A stretch of 64,000 nt of DNA from contig OX424562.1 of NCBI GenBank assembly GCA_949152475.1, positions 4,216,001 through 4,280,000 of the forward strand, read 5' to 3'. Within the stretch, counting starts at the first letter, position 1, and each line of letters begins with the position of its first letter. Under the pieces are notes generated by a model, which ran no database searches, was not told the origin of the DNA, and saw only the letters and a program-made list of their open reading frames with translations. Both the position numbers and the translations under genes were made by a program. Below, piece by piece: positions 1 to 9,000 of this stretch. The stretch is from Terebella lapidaria. Taxonomy: Eukaryota > Annelida > Polychaeta > Terebellida > Terebellidae.

Positions 1-690
1 TGCCATAAGTTGTACAAATCAAAAGTCATTCAAAGAAACTTCATTTAAACTATGTACGTAACTATTATATCGACCCCTTGTGCATTCATCAACCCTCATC
101 GATTGAATAAAACAGGACAATATTGCACCTTCGGCAATAGAGTGAAAGGGGTTCGATGAATCCAGCGCATGCCCAGCACATGTTGAAAATCATAGGTTAC
201 AATGTATTCTTATTGTAATTCCAATGTTGTGAGAATCCATTCAGTTTATCTTAGGAATTGGTTTTGTCAGCTTGGGATGATGTGTGGTATTATACAGGTG
301 TTGCGCTTGAAGGGGGATTGTTCTTGGTTCATCACTATCCAAGTGCCAACTTCAATAGTATCACAATTCCATTCACACCAATCAGGGGAACTGAAATGTA
401 CAAATTTAGTAGCGATAGGATTGGTGTATACTTTCAACATGAAGAAGTACTGATTTAATTCATTATATAGTGAATTGAGGAGACCTACTTCTCATGACAG
501 TTCTGACAGATCGTATCAAGTTGATTAGTTGTGTTTTGATTCCGGGCTCCTCCCCGAAGCCTTTCTGGTCACTGCTCCAGCCAACTGTAACAGAACAACC
601 AACATGAGTCCCTATTGATTGTACCTGTACATGTTCAGTAGTTCACAATCCTATAATCTCAGTAACTCAGTGAAGAGTTAAGGTGTGATC
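1..690. other. AT-rich sequence without recognisable gene
   Basis: Only short, unsupported open frames are present, with no splice-bounded coding segment, no RNA gene and no clear repeat. I see nothing assignable here. Confidence 0.5.
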
Positions 691-694
691 TTTG

Positions 695-1205
695 CTTGCT
701 TGGTTCCTGCCTACAGCTTGGTACTAGTCCATGCAAAAAAACGGTCACAGAACGGCCTGAAACCCTGGGATTTTCGTGTTGGGCCAATACCTCATGAAAT
801 TCAGTGTGTATGTGCCAATAAATGTGTCAGAGCCATGGAGGACCCTCATAGCTGTTCTAAAGAAACATTTTGAGTAGTCTACATTGGATACAGTTGATGT
901 ATTCTCCAGTTTAATATCGAAATGTGACAGATTTCTGCGCAACCTTTAATTGGGTCAGCAAACTGCTCTCAAGCAGATTTGACTATGTAAACTCAAAACA
1001 TAACAAATATATACACCTGTAGACCATCAAAATGATTCCATTGAATGAATATGAAGGTAGTTTATGGCTCCAACACATTTATTGGCACACACACACTGTA
1101 TAAAGTGTATTTCATGAGGTATTGGTCCAAGCCCTTCGGTAGCCGTTTTTTTGCATAGACCAGTACCAAGCTGTAAGCGGGAATCAAGCTAGATCTTTGC
1201 AGGGA
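695..1205. repeat. Fold-back (inverted repeat) element
   Basis: The segment at about 700-845 reappears as a diverged reverse complement at about 1063-1200. Shared blocks include CAGCTTGGTACTAGTC against the complement of GACCAGTACCAAGCTG, and CAATACCTCATGAAAT against ATTTCATGAGGTATTG. The arms are about 140 bp with a spacer of about 220 bp and no coding capacity. This is the shape of a non-autonomous fold-back DNA transposon or MITE, but I see no clear target duplication. Confidence 0.6.
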
Positions 1206-1492
1206 ATGGGACATCACAAGTGTGAGTGAGACTGACTGCCTAACTAATCTTTTATCTACATAGACAAACAATATCGTCTTCTCTGAGGGCCCTCACTGAA
1301 GACGATATTTTCTCGCACTCTGCTGTGATTTTACAGTGATGACACCAGTATAGTATATCTTGTGAGGCCTTTTTAGGCCTATTGTTTTGGGAAACCAGTT
1401 TCGGGTAAAATCATTCCCAGCACAAGTGTTTTGAAAACAGTACATTTCATGACCATTGCTTGTACGTGTACAGTAGGTGTATTTCGTAGAAA

Positions 1493-1635
1493 ATGCATTT
1501 TGCATTCTTTCGAGTGCGATCATGATTTTTCTCAGCACTCGTCACTGTTTCCAGGACTCGCCTGAAGGCTCTGCCTGGATTGGTGAGTTGTGCTGAGAAA
1601 AATCATGATCGCACTCGAAAGAATGCAAAATGCAT
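1493..1635. repeat. Perfect 46-bp inverted repeat (hairpin)
   Basis: Bases 1493-1538 and 1590-1635 are exact reverse complements over 46 bp, separated by a 51-bp loop. The arm begins ATGCATTTTGCATTC and ends TTTTTCTCAGCAC. The loop holds a partly self-complementary stretch. It may be a small fold-back transposon or a palindromic rearrangement. No gene overlaps it. Confidence 0.85.
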
Positions 1636-1924
1636 AGTCGGTCTATTATCTGCAGACAGTGTAACTGACTACTGAGTGTTACAGTGGACAGGTGCATTCT
1701 AGGTTGAGGGCCTGGTCTAGTTCATACTTTTAGCGAGGAATCTTTCATCGTGCAAAATACATATAGCGTTGACACACAGCAACGCAGCTTCCAACAGAGA
1801 ATATAAAGTCAGAGCCATCTTTGTCACAATAAACAATCGAATACCGCCGACTGACTGTCAAGTTGGCAATGGGCGATATTAGGAGCAATTCGGCGTGACC
1901 TTCACCTTCCAGGAAAAACGTTCG

Positions 1925-3575
1925 GCGAACACGAACACGCACGAGAACCCGTGGTAACAGGAAGATTCGTACCCGAGAGGATTCGTACCCGCTCAAGAAG
2001 GAAGATTCGTACCCATTCTCGAGAAGATTCGTACCCTGTTCAATTGGAAGATTCGTACCCAATGGAAACAGTAGGCCTATTTGACCAACTGACTAGGGCT
2101 GGAGTATTCCTACCCATACGAGCTCTAATAAACGATGGATATACTAACACTGATATGGCATGTGACAAACCCTGTTTCTGACTAATCAGTGGGTTCTTGC
2201 GTTGTGTGTGAGTGTTCCAAACTAAGAGGCCTACAGACCTTCGGGGTACCATACTTCCAGAGAGCGTCTACTTTGTTGTCCTGTTATAACATTTAACTCA
2301 TATTTACAATTGGAGCGTACACGAAACTCATATTTACATTTGTAGCTTAGATCTACACTTACCAGTTTTTATTGACGAAAACTGGTTCGTGCGCTGTCAA
2401 TCCCGCGTTCCATCCTTTCCCGCACAGATTCGCTTGTTTAAAAAAGTTTCTAAGTTACCTACCCCTTCTGCATTTAAATGTAGTAGATCCTTTCGACCTC
2501 CTGGGTATCGTTTACGGAAAAGACTTGGATTCGGGTGTTTCCCACTCATAAAGGCTTTTGTGAGTTAACTGAATGTTTTGAAGGTAACCCCCCATCCCTT
2601 ACTTTATTCCCTTAACGCCCAATTCAATAATTTTACCGTTGATTCTGTTGTTTTGAAGTCAATCATTCTGGGTAGGAGAGAGCATACTGTAATGGATTCT
2701 ACGTTAGTAATCTCTTTTAGAACGTTGATTAAATTTCTCATTTTAGGTAACGTGACTTTAAGTAAATGAATATGAAATTAAAATATATCCTAGATTATGA
2801 TCAATGCACATACCTTGGACGTATTTATAGAATTCAAGAGTTCTCACAGGTAAGAAATTAAATGTGGCTTCATCCCAGTATAATTACTTAGGTGACACGG
2901 GAAATCTACTCCTTTTGTCCTGAGCGGATTATAAGTAGGCTGTTACTACTCCACGCCTCGTTGCACAGAACACCGGCCAAGAATGGTTATAACCAATTAG
3001 TTCACACACACATCTCAAAATAACATTGTCACTTCGCAGAAAAACACACCAGCCTAGACTGCTAGAATAACATTGTAGCTATACCATTATTGGACATCCA
3101 CGTGATTATTTCAAATTTCACTGAAATAATCGTCGTTAAATAAGGCCTATATGTTAATTATGAATCACTAAATATATTCTTCAAAAAATGATCAATCATT
3201 TGCCGAACTCAACATTTATTCATTGTTTGTAAAATTCGTTTAGCTTGTCTGGTTGTAAATCGATTGTATCGGAAATGCCTCAAACGGATGTCTGATATGT
3301 ATTTCAAATTCAGCTAGGCCCATCTTGCAATTTGCTTCCGAATCGGTAATTCCCGGTTCTGATATTTGGGAGAGTGCAAAAATATCACTTTGAGTGATCA
3401 TGAACCATCACACAGACAAAACAAAACATATAAAACAATATATTTATTGGGTACGAATCTTCCCTGTTATGGGTACGAATCTTCCCGGCCTCGGGTACGA
3501 ATTTTCTCGTCAGGGTACGAATCTTCCAGGGTACGAATCTTCTTGGGTACGAATCTTCTAGAAACCGAACCCGTG
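1925..3575. mobile_element. Putative DNA element with inverted subterminal GAAGATTCGTACCC arrays
   Basis: About five copies of GAAGATTCGTACCC (some degenerate) lie between 1961 and 2060. About six copies of its reverse complement GGGTACGAATCTTC lie between 3449 and 3559. The two clusters face each other about 1.4 kb apart. The outer flanks also share GAACCCGTG-like sequence (near 1943 and 3566). The interior holds no transposase that I can read. Opposed clusters of one short motif near both ends are typical of subterminal transposase-binding sites. The exact ends and target duplication were not established. Confidence 0.5.
2280..3360. other. Interior of the putative element; no gene seen
   Basis: AT-rich sequence between the two subterminal motif clusters. 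It shows no convincing coding frame, RNA gene or tandem repeat. Confidence 0.4.
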
Positions 3576-3719
3576 ACGCACGCGGGTTTTCGAATCAGGT
3601 TCCAAATGATGAGAAAAAAAATTAGGGCAAAACTATATATTAATATATGCCACCGAAAATTTTACAATGGATTACACAGTGCAATCGGTCCGATATAGGC
3701 ATATTGCGGTATTGACTAG

Positions 3720-4380
3720 CTGCTTCATATTGTAGCGTTTCAGGGTAGTGGTGTTGGGTGTTTGGTACCGTTTGAGGGTTTTATTCTTTTCGTTGGTGAT
3801 TGATAGAGGCGTGTTTTAGGTGGTTTCTCTTATCTCGTGTGTTGCTACAGATCCCGAATTCGGGAACCACACTCTTGAAGATTTAGAGTTTATGTGATCG
3901 TATTCTCCTCTATTTTATGGACCCCTTGTTGTGTTCTAAAAGTCCGTGAAACGGTTTGATCTAAGCAAATCGCCAAGTTCACTTCAAGAGGTGGCAGAGT
4001 AGTTATTGCCGAACACCTACTTTGGTCCCCGAGCCTTAAGACCCTAGACCCAGGATAATGCCTAGGCCCCGAGTCATGCAAGCCGATTGACCTTCTCCTT
4101 TGTTTTCCAGCAGATTTACCCTGGTGGAACAAACTGGACCCGAACAATCAAATTCAGTCAAAACTAGTTTATATTTAATTCATCAAGCGTGCTACAAAGT
4201 ACAAGAACAGTTTAATACAATCAGTGATTCATAAAAAGAGTCTCAGGATCTTCCCCCGCTGTGAGAGCGATCACTCCCTGTAGCATTTTGTCCACCAGAC
4301 GGCACTCCGAAGCACCTGGAGCGCCGCCTTTCGTGAAAATGCTCCCTGTAGTTGATGCCTGCTGATTCAGTGTAGGGGCA
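3720..4380. other. Unassigned intergenic sequence
   Basis: Moderate GC, short frames only, and no recognisable domain or repeat. It leads into the GC-rich minisatellite that follows. Confidence 0.35.
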
Positions 4381-4384
4381 GGTA

Positions 4385-4860
4385 GGGGTCGCCCGTTATG
4401 TAAGCTACTCGCCCGCAAGCGTTGTGGGCAATGCTGGGGTCGCCCTCAGGTCTCCTGACGATGTGGCGGGCGTGTGGTCGCCCGCTGAGCAAGTGACTCG
4501 CCCGCAGATGCTGTAAGCAACCCTTAGGTCGCCCGCTGGTCTCCTGGTGCTGTTTAGGGGGTGGGATCACCCGCTGTGCAAGTGACTCGCCCGCAGACGC
4601 TGTTAGCCACCCTTAGGTCGCCCTCTGGTCTCCTGACGAGGTGGCGGGCGTGTGGTCGCCCGCAGACGCGGTGAGCAACCCTTAGGCCGCCCGCTGGTCC
4701 ACTGGTACTGTTTTGGGCGTGGGATCACCCACTGTGCAAGTGACTCGCCCGCAGACGCTGTTAACCACCCTTAGGTCGCCCTCTGGTCTCCTGACGAGGT
4801 GGCGGGCGTGTGGTCGCCCGCTGACCAAGTGACTCGCCCGCTAAGCAAGACACGAGTAGG
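4385..4860. repeat. GC-rich compound minisatellite
   Basis: Blocks such as AAGTGACTCGCCCGC, CCCTTAGGTCGCCC and TGGCGGGCGTGTGGTCGCC recur. The GTGACTCGCCCGC block starts near 4493, 4582, 4740 and 4829, giving spacings of 89, 158 and 89 bp, so the array alternates sub-units. The short frames across it are low-complexity and unlikely to be coding. Confidence 0.7.
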
Positions 4861-5079
4861 CAAGTCTGCCCACCGTTATGTTCGCCAGCTGCTTAAAAGA
4901 GCAGCAGACCCCAAAATAAGATGAAATATTTTCCCCAAATTTCGTTACACACGCTGGAAGGAGTCTAGGTTCTGTTGGACGTGAACCCTTGGTCAGGCCC
5001 TGGCCAAAGGTCGATGTGAAGTCCACGACGTCAAGTGCCCAAACTCACACTTCGAGCGCCGTCACCGGCTTTTATAGCC

Positions 5080-5155
5080 CTCGCCCTTCGCCCGTCACCT
5101 CGCCCTTCAACTCGCCCTTCAACTCGCCCTTCGCCAGTCAACTCGCCCTTTGGTC
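5080..5155. repeat. Short tandem repeat of ACTCGCCCTTC units
   Basis: The motif CTCGCCCTTC(A/G) is repeated about five times in 75 bp just downstream of the larger CGCCC-rich minisatellite. It looks like local slippage from the same GC-rich tract. Confidence 0.6.
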
Positions 5156-5812
5156 CTGGCGTGGAATTGACAGTGTTGTAGGCCTAGTAGAGGTGTCAGT
5201 GACGTCACTCAAAGTGGTGTTTTCATGAATGTGTCTCTCAGTTTATGAAGTCAATGTGAAAAAGAGAGTTTCCGACGAAAACTACAGAATTCGTGCATTT
5301 CTGTAGTAAAATCCCCAAAATGTTATTAATTCATTACAATCAGTGGACTCGATGTGCCGGCCCCTTTTGTTATAATATTGACCTGCGTCGCGCATAGCAA
5401 CCGACCAGGTCTTTTGACGTTAGCTCTAACTACCCAAATTGTGTTGAACTCCAAATTGATGTGCATGGCCCAATTGACCTTAGGCTATATTTATAGGTAA
5501 TTGACTAGTACAGGTTTTGATGCCCGGGCCGAGGTCGTGTCTGGGCAGCAGCACGCACGAACTTGTGAGTGCGTCCGCGGCCCTGACACGACAGCTCGAG
5601 GGCCTCAAACACTGTATCCAGTCGATTAACTTAATTATTAACTTACACCCATTTTCGCAGGTCAATATGAAGGAGGTCAATACCGTAAAATATCGGACCG
5701 ATTGCTCTCTGTGTAATCCATTGTAGCATTTTCGTAGGCATATATAATAAAGGGTCTAATTGACTAGTTTTGGAGGATGAAGTTCGTGCTCGCCGAAATG
5801 GTCCGATAGAAA

Positions 5813-5907
5813 TCACAGGGAGGAACCATTTACTCATAGAATCAGACTTTTTACCCATAGAATCAGACTAATGCACATAGAATCAGACAAACGGTTCCTC
5901 CCTGTGG
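5813..5907. repeat. Small hairpin enclosing three copies of CATAGAATCAGAC
   Basis: TCACAGGGAGGAACC (5813-5827) pairs with GGTTCCTCCCTGTGGA (5893-5907, one mismatch). Between them CATAGAATCAGAC occurs three times (5835, 5856, 5876), with starts about 20 bp apart. There is no coding content. It could be a very small fold-back element. Confidence 0.6.
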
Positions 5908-6015
5908 AAATGGAATATGCGAACACTGGCGATGTTTACATTATGTCGCCGGTCTTGCGCTTCGTTTTCCACCAACTTTATATATAGAATGAATATTCCC
6001 CATACTAACGGAATA

Positions 6016-9000
6016 ATGGCCAAATCAAAGAAAATGACTGCTAAGTTTAAGGTAGGGCAAAGTGTACCGATGAATGCTGCTACTTCATTTACACCGAAAT
6101 CGAAACAGATGCAGATAGCCATTCAACTCAATGTTAAATGGTCTCATTTTTTTTGGGTCCATTAACATCTTTCTAAAAAAATCCCAGACTAACCACTATG
6201 CTAGCTTTATCAATTGATGTGTTCGACATCGCGTGATAAGCATGAATATATTTGACGACACATGGGATTTTTTGCTATTCTGCCTCGAATGGACTCGGGA
6301 TAAAAATACCCTAAATTATGGGTGCTGATGGCCATGCAAAACCCCTTTGCTTCCCTAGCACCTGAGAAGAACGGCAACAAGATATTGCCTTGAAAACCGG
6401 GTCATTATTTCCCAGCAGTGTATTCTTCCAGATGATTATATACACTCGTCCAGAAATCTGGCATAAAAAATATAAGAGGTGATGTTTCACAAAGGTTTCC
6501 CTTTAAAGTGCCTAAGTGTCGTTGATTTGCTAAATGGGTTACCGTATTGTTACCGTACCCTATAGGCCTAGTGTGTCAGTTTACAAGACCAAAGATCCGG
6601 TAGTTAGCTGGTTTTGCGAAATTGGAGGGATTAAATTGCGTGTAGCACTATGAGCACCTATGTCTGGTACGTCTATTGGCCCAAAAGTATTTTCTCAATC
6701 TTTTCGACCATCGGTCCGGATCTATGATATTCTTTTTTTTTCGTGTCATGAATTTTTAAAATAATAATCGGGCCTACTGCATGCTTAGGTTTGTATATAA
6801 AGTTATATATGCTGGATCTTTTCGTGACCATGAACTGGACCTCAGATGACATTGATTGGTAAATCTCAAGGTCACATTCGATATGAACTCTGTACATTGG
6901 TTTCTCCAGATAAAATGATTAAAGATAGATCTTATGGTTGTTATGTATTACGGCCATATATGGAAATAATCTGTATGTATGGTGACTCTTTTCATGACCT
7001 TGAACTTGACATCAAATGGGAGTGGTGAATCCCAAGATCAAATTTTACCTAATTAAATTACAATATATATGAATTGACCTATGCAGAGGAATTATCACAA
7101 ATACATATGTAAAGTTATTGACTATCGTCCGCTCTTCGGGATCCTCGAGGATAGTCCTCTCACCGCGAGTCCGTGCGGACGCGCATCCGCTATTCCGGAT
7201 CCTTGCGGCGGCGCCGCTCACCGGAGGTCACTGCGGACACGGTAACCACTCTATCATTAACGGTAACCAGGTAACAGCCCACCCGACACTCCCAGGCCTA
7301 CGGACACCGTTCAGAAACCACGGTGTTAACTGGAGGGGCCTGGCGAGCCGCGGTCTGCCTCGGGGACGGAACCCCGTACAATCCGACATGCTGGCCAGAG
7401 CCTATGCCAAACGTCCTGGGAAGGGAGAGAACTGGCGATCCACAGGGCTTGCGCCCCCGAGTCAGCAACTTGTCTCTCCCAGCCCGGGCCTCCCCATGGA
7501 AATCGTCCCCAGGGCTCTAAGAGCCCACTACTCGCGACCAGGGAACACAAAGCTCATGGTGAGCCTTGCGTGTGTCCTAGTCACTCTCTCTCGGACAATC
7601 TCCTCGATCGAGTAGCTTCCAGTGTATATATAATACACCACAAGCTGTAGGACCCACGCGAGGTATAATCAAACCATTGTTATAGTTTAATGGAGCGTAA
7701 ATTACAATGCGTTGCCGTGGCAACGCACGCTCGAACGGAGCGTGTCAAAACAAGGCCAAGAACGAAAAGGCCACATAAATGGCATGTATGTTTACAATCA
7801 CCTGCCGCGTGCAAAATCGCCACACATAGTATGGTTGTATTATGGACACAATTTATAATCATATTGATAGTGGATCTGTTGGTGATGAATGTGACCTCTG
7901 CCGATAAGCTTCATCACCCTTGGTGCCATGTTTGGCACTTTACTCAGTCTATTCAGTAATTACTCAGTATATTCACTCAGTCTATTCAAATATTTATGAC
8001 GATATGTGTTGTGTATGTTCTGTATGAAGATGGAATGCCTTGAATAGTTCAAAAGGCCTAAAATGTAGGTCCGAATGGCAAGAAAACAACAAAATTCCAC
8101 TTTAGGCCACTTTACTCGAAATCTATTCAGTAACAGTCTCTTTAATTTCACATACGCATGACGTTGTGTACTGTTTACCTCATACTAGTACATGAGATTG
8201 GAATGCCTTGAGTAGCTCGGAAGACCCCAAATGCAGGCCCAAATGCCCCAAACAATGCACAAATTGGGCGCTAAGACAAAATGCTTGTAGATAGAACTTG
8301 GACATTATATTATGAACATATATATATAGAAAGTCATATATGACACATCTCTCGGTGACCTTGAACCTGACCTCACATGACCTTGAACTGTAAATCTCAC
8401 GTCCAAACAGCAATGTGTAAATTGGTCTTACCATACGAGACAACTGCAGACAGAGCTACATATAGGTTTATATTGGCAACATATAGTGATACACGTATAT
8501 TGCAGGTCTTTTGGTAGACTTGAAATATACCTCGGCTAAGCTGGAGTGGTAAATCCGAAGGTCACATCTGAACTGAAATGTGTACATGCCTAGCTTCGTA
8601 TAATGAACATATAGGAAGTCGTATATATGGGGGATCTTTTGGCGGTCTTGAATTCGACCTCATATGGCGAGTCCGAATGTCATATGTGACCTGAGTTGCA
8701 TAAATTGGGAACAAGTTGATCATATATAATTATGGTGGATTAGCCCTGAATATAAGGCATAACGATCGGTCCTCACCTGCCCCCCCCGCCCTCCCCCTCA
8801 CGACCGTCGGTCAGAGAGGGAGGGGGGTGGGTGAGGGTGGCACCTATCGTTGTGCCTTGTATTCACGGCTAAAGGTGGATCTATTGGTGAAGTTGACCTC
8901 AGACGTCCTTGGGTCGCAAATCATCAGGTCAGATCGGACCTTAAATGTGTAATCTGGACTCTGCATACAAATTGCCTGTTGATCGAGCTTAGGCTTGCAT

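Noticed and set aside
5835..5888. CRISPR-like array of three CATAGAATCAGAC repeats
   Set aside because: Eukaryotic context, 7-8 bp spacers and only three copies inside a hairpin; not a CRISPR.
7118..7615. 165-codon frame in the GC-rich repeat
   Set aside because: The frame is broken differently in the inverted copy at 24764-25177, and the peptide resembles no family.
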